Numbered from the stretch's first letter, positions 37,058 to 47,386 are shown. The stretch: 64,000 bases of DNA from Silanimonas lenta DSM 16282 (GCF_000429065.1 NZ_AUBD01000008.1:1-64000); one strand, 5' to 3'. The notes: a model not told the origin generated them from the letters alone. Numbers and translations: made by a program.

Positions 37058-37123
37058 GATTTACACGCCAAAGATGACGGCGTGCTGACGGCCGGCACGC
37101 CGTTTAATCAGGATTTACGCGCC
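37058..37123. promoter_or_regulatory. AT-rich regulatory-looking region with 12-bp direct repeats
   Basis: GATTTACACGCC (37058-37069) and GATTTACGCGCC (37112-37123) are direct repeats 54 bp apart. Between them GGCGTGC pairs with GCACGCC. TTTAATC/GATTAAA and TTAACGATAG make this the most AT-rich spot nearby. It lies between the 30-residue peptide gene and the amidohydrolase gene and could be a promoter/operator for the former. Confidence 0.4.
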
Positions 37124-37171
37124 TCCCCTGCCCGGGCGCCGTGGAGGCCGGACGCGCAAGACGGACGGCCT

Positions 37172-37960
37172 TCAGCGCAGAGCGGCCAGGGCGGTCTCGA
37201 TCAGGGCCCGCACCTGGGCCTGCAGGGGCGCGGCACGCTCCGGGTCCCAGGGGCCGGCCGGCTCCTCGAGATAGGCGCGCTGGGCAACCTCCAGCTGCAC
37301 GGCCTCCACCCCCTGTTCCGGACGGCCGTAGTGACGGGTGATGAAGCCGCCCTTGAAGCGGCCGTTCACCACCCAGCCAAAGCGCGACTGCGCCTGGAGC
37401 GCCGCACGCAGCGCCGCCTCGGTGGCCGGGTGGCAGCTCGTCCCGGAGGCCGTGCCGAGGTTGAGTTCCGGCAGCTCGCCCTCGAACAGCCAGGGCAGGC
37501 GCGAGGCGATCGAATGCCCCTCCCAGAGCAGTACCCGGCCATGCCGGGCCTGCAGCCGGGCGAGTTCGGCGGCGAGGGCTTCGTGGTAGGGCCGCCAGTA
37601 GCGCTCGATCCGCCCGGCGACCTCGCTGGGGCCGGGCGCCTCGCCTTCGAGGTAGACCGGGCCGCCATCGAAGCGCACCGCCGGGCACAGGCTGGTGGTG
37701 TTCTGGCCGGGATAGAGCGAGTGGTCCTCGGGCGGGCGGTTGAGGTCGATGACGTAGCGCGAGTGGGTGGGCACGATCAGCGAGGCATCGAGGGCCTCGG
37801 CGATCGGGCCGTAGAGCTTCGACATCCACCAGTCGGTATCCGGCACGCGGCGGGCTTCGGGCGTCATCCGCTCCGCCAGCGCCGGCGGCAGGTAGGTGCC
37901 ATCGTGCGGCAGGCTGATGAGCAGTGGGGCCCGCCCATGGCGCAGGTGGAAGCACTCCAT
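37172..37960 (-). CDS. N-formylglutamate amidohydrolase family protein
   Basis: This 262-residue protein matches the N-formylglutamate deformylase/amidohydrolase family: LLISLPHDGTYLPP, PDTDWWMSKLY, THSRYVIDLNRPPED, LLWEGHSIASRLPWLF and GRFKGGFITRHYG. In histidine utilisation (HutG) the enzyme yields glutamate and formate. No other hut genes are near, so the role is unclear; it might act on other N-formyl amino acids. ATG 37960 lies 10 nt after the trpA stop; an in-frame ATG at 37978 would overlap trpA by 8 nt. Either way it is likely co-transcribed with the trp genes. Confidence 0.88.
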   Translation of the reverse strand: MECFHLRHGRAPLLISLPHDGTYLPPALAERMTPEARRVPDTDWWMSKLYGPIAEALDASLIVPTHSRYVIDLNRPPEDHSLYPGQNTTSLCPAVRFDGGPVYLEGEAPGPSEVAGRIERYWRPYHEALAAELARLQARHGRVLLWEGHSIASRLPWLFEGELPELNLGTASGTSCHPATEAALRAALQAQSRFGWVVNGRFKGGFITRHYGRPEQGVEAVQLEVAQRAYLEEPAGPWDPERAAPLQAQVRALIETALAALR

Positions 37961-37970
37961 GGTGCCGGGC

Positions 37971-38762
37971 TCAGGCATCGAGGCCGGCCCGGATCGGCGC
38001 CAGGAAGGCCCGGGCGGTGGCGACGGGGTCGGCCGACTCGGCCAGCGCCTGCACCAGTGCGCTGCCGACGATGACGCCATCGCCATGGGCCGCGAGGGCC
38101 CGGGCGGAGGCCGCGTCCTTGATGCCGAAGCCGATCAGCAGTGGCACCGGGCTCAGGCGCCGGACCACCGCCGCCCTGGCGGCGACATCGCCGGCATCGA
38201 GCTTGCTGGCGCCGGTGACGCCGGCGAAGCTGACGTAGTAGAGGTAGCCCTGCGCGTGGCGGCGCAGGGGCTCCAGCCGGGCCTCGGTGGTGGTGGGAGC
38301 CACGAGGGCGATCAGGTGCAGGCCGCGGGCATTGAGCACCGTGCGCACCGGATCGGCCTCCTCGGGCGGCAGGTCGACCAGCAGCACGCCATCCACCCCG
38401 GCCGCCGCGGCCTCCTCGGCGAAGCGCTCCACGCCGCGCATCTCGATCGGGTTGAGGTAGCCCATCAGCACCACGGGGGTGCTGGCATCGGTGGCGCGGA
38501 AAGTGCGCACGGCCTCCAGCACGAAGGACAGGCCCACCCGGCGGGCAATGGCACGTTCGGAACTCTTCTGGATCACCGGGCCGTCGGCCATCGGATCGGA
38601 GAAGGGCACGCCGAGCTCGATCAGGTCGGCTCCCGCCTCGACGAGGGCATGCATCACCGGCACCGTCGATTCGCGGGAGGGATCGCCGGCGGTGATGAAG
38701 GGGACGAGGGCCTTGCGGCCGGCGGCGTTCAGGGCAGAGAGTTTCGCGTCGATGCGGTTCAT
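37971..38762 (-). CDS. trpA: Tryptophan synthase alpha chain
   Basis: TrpA splits indole-3-glycerol phosphate and channels indole to TrpB. The 263-residue TIM barrel has VPFITAGDP, the catalytic Glu and Asp in IELGVPFSDPMADGPVIQ, YLNPIEMRGVERF and a C-terminal GFGIKDAA. The length fits the family. It is separated from trpB by about 100 nt containing a long inverted repeat. Confidence 0.97.
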   Translation of the reverse strand: MNRIDAKLSALNAAGRKALVPFITAGDPSRESTVPVMHALVEAGADLIELGVPFSDPMADGPVIQKSSERAIARRVGLSFVLEAVRTFRATDASTPVVLMGYLNPIEMRGVERFAEEAAAAGVDGVLLVDLPPEEADPVRTVLNARGLHLIALVAPTTTEARLEPLRRHAQGYLYYVSFAGVTGASKLDAGDVAARAAVVRRLSPVPLLIGFGIKDAASARALAAHGDGVIVGSALVQALAESADPVATARAFLAPIRAGLDA

Positions 38763-38773
38763 GTGGAGTCCGA

Positions 38774-38858
38774 GAAACGAGTGATTAAGCGAGGAAAGAG
38801 GAAAGAGGGACGGCGTGCGGGCCCACGGCGAGCCCCTCGCTCCTCTTTCCTCTCCACT
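38774..38858 (-). promoter_or_regulatory. Long imperfect hairpin between trpB and trpA
   Basis: Nested inverted repeats span most of the gap: ACGAGTG pairs with CACTCGT at the outside, GAGGAAAGAGG with CCTCTTTCCTC inside, and a GGGCCC palindrome lies near the tip. No T-run follows on the minus strand. It may stabilise or attenuate the trp transcript; the effect is not predictable from sequence alone. Confidence 0.6.
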
Positions 38859-38863
38859 CGTCC

Positions 38864-40093
38864 CTAGAGTTCGATTCCTTCGCGCCTGGCGATGGTGAAG
38901 ATGTCCTTGTCGCCGCGGCCGGAGAGGTTCACCAGCACGCGCTGGTCCCGGCGCATCGTCTTCGCGAGCCTGATGGCCTGGGCCACGGCATGGCTGCTCT
39001 CCAGCGCGGCGAGGATGCCCTCGGTGCGTGCCAGCAGGTGGAAGGCCTCCATGCATTCGGCATCGGTCACGCCGACGTACTGCGCACGTCCGGTGTCCTT
39101 GAGGAAGGCGTGCTCGGGGCCGACGCCGGGATAGTCGAGGCCGGCGGAGATGGAATGGGTCTCGATGACCTGGCCGTCGTCGTCGCAGAGCAGGTAGGTG
39201 CGGTTGCCGTGCAGCACGCCGGGGCGGCCGGCCACCAGCGAAGCGGCATGGCGCCCGGTTTCGACGCCATCGCCCGCGGCCTCGGCGCCGTAGAGGGCCA
39301 CCTCGCGGTCGTTGAGGAAGGCATGGAACATGCCGATGGCGTTGCTGCCGCCGCCCACGCAGGCGACCACGGCATCGGGCAGTGCGCCGTACTCGGCCAG
39401 CATCTGCGCCCGCGCCTCGCGGCCGACCACGGCATTGAAGTCGCGCACCAGCGTGGGGTACGGGTGCGGGCCAGCCACGGTGCCGATGATGTAGAAGGTG
39501 TCGTGCACGTTGGTGACCCAGTCGCGCAGGGCCTCGTTCAGCGCGTCCTTCAGGGTCTTGCTGCCGCTCTCCACCGGCACCACGGTGGCGCCGAGCAGCT
39601 TCATGCGGAACACGTTCGGCGCCTGGCGCTCGACATCGGTGGCGCCCATGTAGACCACGCACTCGAGGCCGAGGCGCGCCGCCACCGTGGCCGAGGCCAC
39701 GCCGTGCTGGCCGGCACCGGTCTCGGCGATGATGCGGGTCTTGCCCATGCGCTTGGCCAGCATGGCCTGGCCGATGGTGTTGTTGATCTTGTGCGCGCCG
39801 GTGTGGTTCAGGTCCTCGCGCTTCAGCAGGATCTGCGCCCCGCCCACCTTCGCCGAGAGCCGGGCGGCGTGGTAGATCGGGCTCGGGCGGCCCACGTAGT
39901 GGCGGTAGTCCTCGGCGAGCTCGGCCTGGAAGACGGGGTCGTCCTTGGCGATGCGGTAGGCCTCGGCCAGTTCGGCCAGCGGCTGCATCAGGGTCTCGGC
40001 GACGAAGCTGCCGCCGTAGGGACCGAAATGGCCGCGGGCGTCGGGGTACTGGTGGAAATCCTCAACGGAGGGGGGAATCTGCGGTGGAGCCAT
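38864..40093 (-). CDS. trpB: Tryptophan synthase beta chain
   Basis: TrpB joins indole and serine with PLP. The 409-residue protein has the PLP lysine in [23 protein letters not shown], the phosphate loop [14 protein letters not shown] and [16 protein letters not shown] 40093 gives a normal N-terminus (family members start shortly before YPD-GHFG) and means the first 32 nt overlap the 3' end of trpF. Such an overlap implies strict co-transcription and probably coupled translation. Confidence 0.97.
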   Translation of the reverse strand: MAPPQIPPSVEDFHQYPDARGHFGPYGGSFVAETLMQPLAELAEAYRIAKDDPVFQAELAEDYRHYVGRPSPIYHAARLSAKVGGAQILLKREDLNHTGAHKINNTIGQAMLAKRMGKTRIIAETGAGQHGVASATVAARLGLECVVYMGATDVERQAPNVFRMKLLGATVVPVESGSKTLKDALNEALRDWVTNVHDTFYIIGTVAGPHPYPTLVRDFNAVVGREARAQMLAEYGALPDAVVACVGGGSNAIGMFHAFLNDREVALYGAEAAGDGVETGRHAASLVAGRPGVLHGNRTYLLCDDDGQVIETHSISAGLDYPGVGPEHAFLKDTGRAQYVGVTDAECMEAFHLLARTEGILAALESSHAVAQAIRLAKTMRRDQRVLVNLSGRGDKDIFTIARREGIEL

Positions 40094-40715
40094 CGGCCTT
40101 GCGTACCTCTTCGACGAAACGGTGCATGCGCCCGCCGTCCTTGCGGCCGGGGGCGTCCTCGATGCCACTGGACACATCCACGCCGAACGGCCGCGCGGCG
40201 CGGACCGCCTCGAAGACGTTGTCGGGAGTCAGCCCGCCGGCGAGCAGCCAGGGCTTCGGCAGCGCGGGCAGGCGCGCCCAGTCGAACCGGGCGCCCTGCC
40301 CGCCCGGCTCGCCGGCCTTGTGGCCATCGAGCAGGAAGGCATCGGCAGAAGGGTAGCGTGCGGCGAGCGCTTCCGCAGCCTCCACGCCCTCGCCCATCGG
40401 CAGGGTCTTCACGTAGGGCAGGCCGAAGCGCTCGCAGAACGCGGCGTCCTCGCGACCATGGAACTGCAGCAGGCTGGGGCGCAGGGCGCGGATCACCTCG
40501 CGCACCCAGGCCTCGTCGGGGTCCATGAACAGCGCGACCACCTGGGCCAGCGGCGGCACGGCCGCACGCAGGGCGGCGGCCTGCGCCGGCTCCAGCGCCC
40601 GGCGGCTGCCGGGCACGAAGACGAAGCCGAGGGCATCCACTCCGAGCTCGCCGGCGAGGCGCACGTCGCCGGGGCGCACGAGGCCGCAGAACTTGATCCG
40701 GGTGCGGTGGGGCAT
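40062..40715 (-). CDS. trpF: Phosphoribosylanthranilate isomerase
   Basis: TrpF catalyses the Amadori rearrangement before indole glycerol-phosphate formation. The 217-residue barrel has the catalytic Cys in [31 protein letters not shown] with the adjacent Asp, [10 protein letters not shown] and VDVSSGIE. It is downstream of truA by 4 nt and overlaps trpB. trpC, trpD and trpE are not in the window. Confidence 0.96.
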   Translation of the reverse strand: MPHRTRIKFCGLVRPGDVRLAGELGVDALGFVFVPGSRRALEPAQAAALRAAVPPLAQVVALFMDPDEAWVREVIRALRPSLLQFHGREDAAFCERFGLPYVKTLPMGEGVEAAEALAARYPSADAFLLDGHKAGEPGGQGARFDWARLPALPKPWLLAGGLTPDNVFEAVRAARPFGVDVSSGIEDAPGRKDGGRMHRFVEEVRKADGSTADSPLR

Positions 40716-40719
40716 GGGT

Positions 40720-41550
40720 TCAGGCGTCCAGATCGGCGTAGGGCCGCAGGGCGAGCGGCCGTGGGCGATCGACCCAGCCCTCGGGCAGGCAGACCGCCTC
40801 GGGCAGGCCCCAGGTGCGCGGATAGCGGGGCCCGAGGAAGGTGAGACCGGCGGCCGGCGCCGTGGGGCCGGCCCGGGTACGGTCACGGCCCGCCAGCAGT
40901 TCGGCGATCCAGGCCTCGGGCCGCTCCCCCCGCCCCACCAGCAGCAGGCTGCCGACGATGTTGCGCACCATGTGGTGCAGGAAGGCATTGGCCTGCACTT
41001 CCACCACCACCTGCTCGTCCTCGCGGCGCACCTCGATCGACTGCAGGTCGCGCATCGGGTGGCGGGCCTGGCACTGCGCGGTGCGGAAGGCGCTGAAGTC
41101 CTGCTCGCCGAGCAGGGCCTGGGCGGCGCGGTGCATGGCCGCGGCATCCAGCGGGCGCGGCTCCCAGCTCAGCTGCTCGCGCATCAGGGCCGGGCGCACC
41201 CGGCGGTTGAGCAGGCGGTAGCGGTAGCGCCGGGCGCGGGCGGAATGCCGGGCGTGGAAGGCCTCGGGCACGGCCTGCGCCCAGAGCACCCGTACCGCCG
41301 GCGGCAGGCGGGTGTTGCTGCCCTCGACGAAGGCGCGCAGCGGCCGCTCCACCGCGGTATCGAGGTGGACGACCTGCTGGGTGGCGTGCACGCCGGCATC
41401 GGTGCGGCCGGCGCACACGGCATCCACCGGGTGCCCCAGGATCGAGCTGAGCGCCGCCTCCACGGCCCCCTGCACGGAGTCGCCATGGGCGAGGCGCTGC
41501 CAGCCCAGGAAAGCGCTGCCGTCGTATTCGATGCCGAGTGCGTAGCGCAT
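40720..41550 (-). CDS. truA: tRNA pseudouridine(38-40) synthase
   Basis: TruA modifies U38-U40 in the anticodon arm. The 276-residue protein has the catalytic Asp in [16 protein letters not shown], plus [11 protein letters not shown] and the later [12 protein letters not shown] and [12 protein letters not shown]. It lies between fimV and trpF as in Pseudomonas and Xanthomonas relatives. Confidence 0.97.
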   Translation of the reverse strand: MRYALGIEYDGSAFLGWQRLAHGDSVQGAVEAALSSILGHPVDAVCAGRTDAGVHATQQVVHLDTAVERPLRAFVEGSNTRLPPAVRVLWAQAVPEAFHARHSARARRYRYRLLNRRVRPALMREQLSWEPRPLDAAAMHRAAQALLGEQDFSAFRTAQCQARHPMRDLQSIEVRREDEQVVVEVQANAFLHHMVRNIVGSLLLVGRGERPEAWIAELLAGRDRTRAGPTAPAAGLTFLGPRYPRTWGLPEAVCLPEGWVDRPRPLALRPYADLDA

Positions 41551-41583
41551 CCGAGGGCCGCGGGGCTTCCCCGCGGCCGGTCC

Positions 41584-43959
41584 TCACCCGAGTTGCTTGA
41601 GCAGGCGCTCGGCCTCGGCGCGGGCCGCCGCGCCACCTTCCGCCAGCACTTCCTCCAGCATGCCGCGTGCTCCTTCCGCATCGCCGATCTCGATATAGGC
41701 CTTGGCGAGCTCGAGGCGGGTGTCGTCCATGTCCGCGGCCTCGGGCTCGGGCAGGGAGACGGCCGGACGCTGGGCGGTGATCTCGGCGTCGAAGTCCTCG
41801 CCCGCGGAGGCAGACGGGGCGGACGGCGCAACCGGAGGTGCCGGCGTGGCCGGGGGAGCATCGTTGCGGGTCCGCACATCGGCAGCGTTCACCGGGTTCC
41901 AGCGCACCTCGCGGAACAGGGCGTGGCCGGGCAGCAGGCCCATGCCCATCACCACCACCTCGCGCCAGCGCGGATCGCCGGGCTCGCCCACCTGCGGGCG
42001 CATGGCCTCGGCGGCGGCTAGGAAGGCCTCGGCATCGCCGGCGTTGTAGTGCTGGCGCAGCAGGGCGACGTGGGTCTCGAGGTCCGCCGGATTGGCGGCG
42101 ATGCGGCGCTCGAGTTCGGCCCGCACCGGATCACGGCTGGTGGCGCTGGGCCCCGGAGCGGACCCGGGCGCCTCCGCCGGTGGCACGACCGGCATGACCT
42201 GGGTGATACCGGCAAGCGGAGCGGCCTCGGCAGGGGCCTGCCCGGTCCGGTCCGTGTCCGGGGCATCCTCGGCCGCGGGCAGGCCCACCGCTGGGCGCAC
42301 CCGGGTCACGTCGCCCTCCCCGTCCTCCGCCCCCGGAACCGGCGCCGGAGACGGGGCGAGCTTGGAGAGGAACTCGGCATCCTCGGACAGTCGGCCGCGT
42401 GAACCGGCGCCGGCCGCGGCGGCGGGCAGCACCGGCTTGGCCACCGGCGCGGAACGGCGCCGCAGCAGCAGGGCAAGCAGGCCGCCCACCAGCACGAGGC
42501 CGCCGGCCCCCAGCACCAGAGGCTGCTGGTACCAGGGCGTGGCCGGCTCGGGCGCCGTGGCAGCGGGCGCGGCAGCGCTGTCTGCCGCCGGAGCCGCCGG
42601 TGGGCCCGCCGGGGCGGTGGCAGGCGGGGCGGGCACGGCCGGGGCGGTATCCGCCACGCCTTCCGCCGGCCCGCCTTCCGCCGGCACGGCCGGCGCCACG
42701 GCCTCGGCAGCCGCCGGCTCGCCCTCGCGCTGGCGGCGCAAGGCTTCCTCCATCGCACTCAGCTGGCTGTCCTTGAGCTGCAGCAGACGCTGCTGGTCGC
42801 TGGCCAGGGCTTCCTGCTCGGCAAGCCGCGAGCGCAGCTCGCGGATCTCGGCATCGCGCGCACTCAGGTCTTCGCGCAGCTGCTGGAGCTCGGCCCGCAG
42901 CTCGCTGCCCGAACCACCGACGGCTGCGCCGGACTGCGCGCCAGCCTGCCCGCCCCCGGCCGGAGGCGCGATCTCCAGCCGCGGGCCGGTACCGGTGGAG
43001 GACGGGGCAGGACGCGAAGGGCTGCGGGCCTGGGCCGGCGCGGCGGCCATGGCCGGGGTTTCCGCCGGCACCGGGGTCGGCACCGGGCTGCCCCCGCGCC
43101 AGGCGGCCATCTGCTCGCGCACCTGGGCCTCGGCAGCCTCGCGCGAGAGGTCCTGGGCCTCGGCGGCGGTGGGGATGCGCAGCACGGCGCCACGCCGCAT
43201 CTGGTTGATGTTGTTGCCGATGAAGGCCTCGGGATTGGCGCGCTGGATGGCCAGCATCATCTGCGCCACGCTCATGCCCTGACGGGTTTCGCTGGCGATG
43301 CGCCAGAGCGTCTCGCCCGCCTGCACCACACGCTGCCCCGGCGCAGCGGCGGGGGCTGAGGGCGGCGCAGCCGGAGCCGCAGCCGGACGGGCGGCGGGCG
43401 GGGCCGGACGGGCGGGCGGCGGAGCGGGCAGCGGTTCGGCGGCGGCGGGGGCCGCGGCGGCGACCGGCGCCGAAGTCTCTGGCACCGGCGCGGGCCGCGG
43501 AGCGGCAGGCGCGGCAGCCACGGTGGCCGGGGCCATCGGGGTGACGGTGGCAGCGGCGATGTGCGGCGGATCGATCAGGGCGGTGAACTCGCGCACCACA
43601 CTGCCCCGCCCCCAGTCGGCTTCGAGCAGGAAGGAAACGAAGGGATCATCGACCCGGTTGCTGGTGGTGACCCGCACCACCGGCTCGCCGCGGGCATTGC
43701 GGCCCACGCTGAACTGCAGGTTGGCGGTAACCCCGGCGGGCCGCGGCAGGCCCACGCGCTCGAAGGCCTCCGGCGGCGCCAGGCGCACGCTCAGGGCATC
43801 CAGTTCGCCCGGGGCGACGCCGATCAGGGGGATCTCGGCCACCAGCGGCTGGTTGAGCTGCGATTTCACCTCCAGCGCCCCCAGGCCCAGGGCCTGGGCC
43901 TGGCCGGCGGCCAGCGCCAGGGCCGTGACCAGCGGGAGGAGCTTCACCGGGTACTTCAT
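41584..43959 (-). CDS. fimV: FimV-like peptidoglycan-binding polarity protein
   Basis: This 791-residue protein carries a signal peptide (LLPLVTALALAAGQAQAL). It has the N-terminal FimV domain (LGALEVKSQLNQPLVAEIPL) and a periplasmic LysM domain (VQAGETLWRIASETRQG to VLRIP). A coiled coil and Pro/Ala spacer follow, then one membrane helix (PLVLGAGGLVLVGGLLALLL) and an acidic cytoplasmic tail. The tail ends in a TPR-like motif (LELAKAYIEIGDAEGARGMLEEVL). In Pseudomonas FimV organises type IV pili and polar cAMP signalling. ATG 43959 is favoured for the signal peptide; an alternative is ATG 43971. The MSHA-type pilus genes 14 kb away suggest a local target. Confidence 0.93.
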   Translation of the reverse strand: MKYPVKLLPLVTALALAAGQAQALGLGALEVKSQLNQPLVAEIPLIGVAPGELDALSVRLAPPEAFERVGLPRPAGVTANLQFSVGRNARGEPVVRVTTSNRVDDPFVSFLLEADWGRGSVVREFTALIDPPHIAAATVTPMAPATVAAAPAAPRPAPVPETSAPVAAAAPAAAEPLPAPPPARPAPPAARPAAAPAAPPSAPAAAPGQRVVQAGETLWRIASETRQGMSVAQMMLAIQRANPEAFIGNNINQMRRGAVLRIPTAAEAQDLSREAAEAQVREQMAAWRGGSPVPTPVPAETPAMAAAPAQARSPSRPAPSSTGTGPRLEIAPPAGGGQAGAQSGAAVGGSGSELRAELQQLREDLSARDAEIRELRSRLAEQEALASDQQRLLQLKDSQLSAMEEALRRQREGEPAAAEAVAPAVPAEGGPAEGVADTAPAVPAPPATAPAGPPAAPAADSAAAPAATAPEPATPWYQQPLVLGAGGLVLVGGLLALLLRRRSAPVAKPVLPAAAAGAGSRGRLSEDAEFLSKLAPSPAPVPGAEDGEGDVTRVRPAVGLPAAEDAPDTDRTGQAPAEAAPLAGITQVMPVVPPAEAPGSAPGPSATSRDPVRAELERRIAANPADLETHVALLRQHYNAGDAEAFLAAAEAMRPQVGEPGDPRWREVVVMGMGLLPGHALFREVRWNPVNAADVRTRNDAPPATPAPPVAPSAPSASAGEDFDAEITAQRPAVSLPEPEAADMDDTRLELAKAYIEIGDAEGARGMLEEVLAEGGAAARAEAERLLKQLG

Positions 43960-44098
43960 GCCTGTCTCCATGGACGCGGCCGGCGGGGGCCGGCCGATCG
44001 TCAACGATTGAAAAACGCCGCAACAGTACGCCGAACGCGCCCGTGCCGCCAAGGATGGCGGGCCGGTGGCGGGGCGCCGGCCGCGGCGGAAGACCGCC

Positions 44099-45118
44099 TC
44101 AACGCCCTCCTGTCGCCAGCAGTTCGGCGATCTGCACCGCGTTGAGCGCCGCCCCCTTGCGGATGTTGTCGGCCACGATCCACAGCGAGAGCCCGCGCGG
44201 ATGCGAGATGTCCTCGCGGATGCGGCCGACGTAGACCGGGTCGTTCCCGGAAGCATGAGTGACCGGGGTCGGCCATTCGCCCTTGGCGGGATCGTCGACC
44301 ACCACCACCCCCGGAGCCTTTGCCAGCAGCGCACGCGCCTCGGCCGCCGTGATCTTGTCGCGGGTCTCGAGATGCACGGCCTCGGAATGGCCGTAGAACA
44401 CCGGCACGCGCACCGCCGTGGGGTTCACCTGGATCGAATCGTCGCCGAGGATCTTGCGGGTCTCGAAGACCAGCTTCAGCTCCTCCTTGGTGTAGCCGTT
44501 GTCGGCGAAGGCGTCGATCTGCGGGATCAGGTTGTAGGCGATCTGCACCGGGAAGCGCGAGGGATTCGGATCCTCGAAGCGCAGCAGGGCGGCGCTCTGC
44601 CGCCCGAGTTCCTCCAGCGCCGAGCGGCCGGCGCCGGATACCGACTGGTAGGTGGCGACATTGATGCGGGTGATGCCAGCGGCATCATGGATCGGCTTCA
44701 GCGCCACCACCATCTGCATGGTCGAGCAGTTCGGGTTGGCGACGATGCCGCGCGGAATGCGCGCGAGCGCCTCCGGGTTCACCTCGGCCACCACCAGCGG
44801 CACGTCGGGCTCCATGCGGAAGGCCGAGCTGTTGTCGATGACGATGGCCCCGGCGGCGGCGAACTTCGGCGCATACTCGCGCGAGATGTCGCCACCGGCC
44901 GAGAACAGGGCGAAATCCACGCCGGCCGGGTCGAAGCCGGCGAGGTCCTGCACGGCGAGCGTGTCGTTGCCGAAATCGACCCGGCTGCCGGCGGAGCGCT
45001 CGCTGGCGAGCGCGATGACCTCGCTGGCCGGGAAGCGGCGCTCGGCGAGGATGGAGAGCATGGTTTCACCGACGGCGCCGGTGGCGCCGACGACGGCGAC
45101 CCTGAAACGGTTGGACAT
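44099..45118 (-). CDS. asd: Aspartate-semialdehyde dehydrogenase
   Basis: Asd reduces aspartyl phosphate in the lysine, threonine, methionine and diaminopimelate route. The 339-residue protein has the NADP loop VVGATGAVGETML, the catalytic Cys in GIVANPNCSTMQMV and the His region VPVFYGHSEAVHLE. ATG 45118 has a strong AGAGGA ribosome site. The longer frame upstream is not needed. Order asd-fimV-truA-trpF is typical of the group. Confidence 0.97.
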   Translation of the reverse strand: MSNRFRVAVVGATGAVGETMLSILAERRFPASEVIALASERSAGSRVDFGNDTLAVQDLAGFDPAGVDFALFSAGGDISREYAPKFAAAGAIVIDNSSAFRMEPDVPLVVAEVNPEALARIPRGIVANPNCSTMQMVVALKPIHDAAGITRINVATYQSVSGAGRSALEELGRQSAALLRFEDPNPSRFPVQIAYNLIPQIDAFADNGYTKEELKLVFETRKILGDDSIQVNPTAVRVPVFYGHSEAVHLETRDKITAAEARALLAKAPGVVVVDDPAKGEWPTPVTHASGNDPVYVGRIREDISHPRGLSLWIVADNIRKGAALNAVQIAELLATGGR

Positions 45119-45250
45119 GGACGGTTTCCTCTCGAATGCGTTTGCGTTGGCGGTAATGCGCGGCGCATGGCGCCGGCGCGGGGCACGCAGGCGCTCTGCC
45201 TGGCGTACGGCGATCAATGGCCCCGGGCCTCGGAAGCGTGATGCCCGAGG

Positions 45251-46384
45251 CTAGGGTTTTCGCTCGACGGCGTTCCCGCCCGCTGCGCCGCCCCCACCCG
45301 GAATGCGCGGCGCAACCTCGCCTACGTCGCCGCACTGGGCGCGGTGGCGCAGGGCCTGGTCCATCAGCACCAGGGCCATCATGGCCTCGCAGATCGGCGG
45401 CGCACGCAGGCCCACGCAGGGGTCGTGACGGCCGGTGGTGACCACCTCCACCGCGTTGCCGTGCACGTCCACGGTCGGGCCCGGCAGGCGCAGGCTGGAG
45501 GTGGGCTTGAAGGCCACTTCGCAGACGAGTGGCTGGCCCGTGCTGATGCCGCCCAGCACGCCGCCGGCGTGATTGCTGGCGAAGCCCTCGGGATGCATCA
45601 GGTCGCGGTGCTCGGTGCCGAGCTGGCTGACGCTGGCGAAACCGGCGCCGATCTCCACACCCTTCACCGCATTGATCGACATCATGGCGTGGGCAAGCTC
45701 GCCGTCGAGCTTGCCGTAGACCGGCTCCCCCCAGCCCGGCGGCAGGCCGTGGGCCTCCACGCGCACCCGCGCGCCGACCGAGTCGCCGGACTTGCGCAAC
45801 GCGTCCATGAAGGTCTCGAGCTCGGGCACCTGGGCGGCGTCCGGCCAGAAGAAGGGGCTGTCCTCCACCACCGACCAGTCCCAGGCCTTCGGAGTGAGGG
45901 TATGCAGCTGGCTGACGCAGGCGCGCACGGTGACGCCGAAACGCTCGGCAAGCCACTTCTTGGCGATGACACCGGCGGCGACACGCATGGTGGTCTCGCG
46001 GGCCGAGCTACGGCCGCCGCCGCGCGGGTCGCGGATGCCGTACTTCTGCCAGTAGGCGTAATCGGCGTGGCCGGGGCGGAACTGCTCGCCGATCTTCGCG
46101 TAGTCCTTCGAGCGTGCATCGGTATTGCGGATCAGCAGGGCGATCGGCGTGCCGGTGGTCCGGCCCTCGTAGACCCCGGAGAGGATCTCGATCTCGTCGG
46201 CCTCGCGGCGCTGCGAGGTGTGGCGCGAGCGGCCGGTGGCACGGCGTTCGAGGTCGCGGCGGAAGTCCTCCGGGGCGATGGCGAGGCCGGGCGGGCAGCC
46301 GTCGACCACGCAGCCGATGGCCGGCCCATGGCTTTCGCCGAAGGTGGTGACCGCGAACAGCCGGCCGAAGGTGTTGCTGGCCAT
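45251..46384 (-). CDS. aroC: Chorismate synthase
   Basis: AroC makes chorismate with reduced FMN. The 377-residue protein contains [63 protein letters not shown] and [12 protein letters not shown]. The tail beyond residue 355 is Gly-rich and variable. It precedes asd by 132 nt and follows prmB by 19 nt, a frequent gammaproteobacterial order. Confidence 0.97.
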   Translation of the reverse strand: MASNTFGRLFAVTTFGESHGPAIGCVVDGCPPGLAIAPEDFRRDLERRATGRSRHTSQRREADEIEILSGVYEGRTTGTPIALLIRNTDARSKDYAKIGEQFRPGHADYAYWQKYGIRDPRGGGRSSARETTMRVAAGVIAKKWLAERFGVTVRACVSQLHTLTPKAWDWSVVEDSPFFWPDAAQVPELETFMDALRKSGDSVGARVRVEAHGLPPGWGEPVYGKLDGELAHAMMSINAVKGVEIGAGFASVSQLGTEHRDLMHPEGFASNHAGGVLGGISTGQPLVCEVAFKPTSSLRLPGPTVDVHGNAVEVVTTGRHDPCVGLRAPPICEAMMALVLMDQALRHRAQCGDVGEVAPRIPGGGGAAGGNAVERKP

Positions 46385-46403
46385 GGGCGTCGGGCGTCCG
46401 GGC

Positions 46404-47321
46404 TCAGGGCCGCTGGTCGGCGAGACGCCGGATCTCGGCGTGATGGGCCACGAGATCGTCGTGGTGCAGGGCGAAGATGCCCATCTGCCCCACCTTGAAC
46501 TCGATCCAGGCGAAGGGCACCTCCGGCAGCAGGCGCTCGAGATGCTGCTGGCTCTCGCCCACCTCGCAGATGAGGATGCCGTGCTTGCGCAGGTGCAGCG
46601 GCGCGTCGCGCAGGATCTTCAGCACGAGGTCGAGACCGTCGTCGCCAGCGCGCAGGGCCATCTCCGGCTCGTACGAGTACTCGCGCGGCAGGGCGTCGGT
46701 CTCGGCATTGGTGACGTAGGGCGGGTTGGTGACGATGAGATCGTAGTGCCGGCCGGTGAGCGGTCCGAACAGGTCGCCCTGGTGCAGCGTCACGTTGCGG
46801 ACATCGAGCCGCTCGAGGTTCTCCCGTGCCAGCGAGAGCGCCTCGGCACTGAGATCGACGGCATCCACGTTCCACGCGGGGTTGTAGTGCCCCATGGCAA
46901 TGGCAATGCAGCCACCACCGGTGCAGAGGTCGAGCGCGTCGCGCACGTCCACGTCGCCGATCCAGGGCTGGAAACCATTGAGGATCAGCTCGGCGATCGG
47001 GCTGCGGGGCACCAGGGCGCGCGCATCGCTCTTGAAGGACAGACCGGCGAACCAGGCCTCGCCGGTGAGGTAGCAAGCCGGGATGCGCTCCTCGATGCGG
47101 CGCTGGAACAGGGCCAGCACCTTGGCCTTCTCCTCGGCGGTGACGCGCGAGGCGCCGTAGATCGGGTTCAGGTCATGGGGCAGGTGCAGGGCGTGGAGCA
47201 CCAGCTGGGTGCTCTCGTCCATCGCGTTGTCGTAGCTGTGACCGAAGGTCAGGCCGGCCTCGCCGAAGCGGCTCGCGCCGTAGCGGATCAGGTCGATGAT
47301 CGTCTGCAGTTCGGCAGGCAT
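46404..47321 (-). CDS. prmB: 50S ribosomal protein L3 glutamine methyltransferase
   Basis: PrmB methylates a glutamine in ribosomal protein L3. The 305-residue protein has the HemK-type fold: [26 protein letters not shown] and the catalytic NPPYV in [14 protein letters not shown]. The start [21 protein letters not shown] is typical of PrmB rather than PrmC. It is divergent from the SCO gene. Confidence 0.95.
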   Translation of the reverse strand: MPAELQTIIDLIRYGASRFGEAGLTFGHSYDNAMDESTQLVLHALHLPHDLNPIYGASRVTAEEKAKVLALFQRRIEERIPACYLTGEAWFAGLSFKSDARALVPRSPIAELILNGFQPWIGDVDVRDALDLCTGGGCIAIAMGHYNPAWNVDAVDLSAEALSLARENLERLDVRNVTLHQGDLFGPLTGRHYDLIVTNPPYVTNAETDALPREYSYEPEMALRAGDDGLDLVLKILRDAPLHLRKHGILICEVGESQQHLERLLPEVPFAWIEFKVGQMGIFALHHDDLVAHHAEIRRLADQRP

Positions 47322-47380
47322 GCGGGGGTCGTGCGGGCGGCGGATTCACGGAACGAACGCCGGAGTATAGCCAGCGCCCC

Positions 47381-47386
47381 TATACT
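47381..47386 (+). promoter_or_regulatory. Candidate -10 element upstream of the SCO-psd-DGC run
   Basis: TATACT, followed by TTGC, lies 37 nt before the SCO start. The same 10-mer precedes the glycine riboswitch. No clear -35 is present, so this is a weak call based on the hexamer and the position in the divergent gap. Confidence 0.4.
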
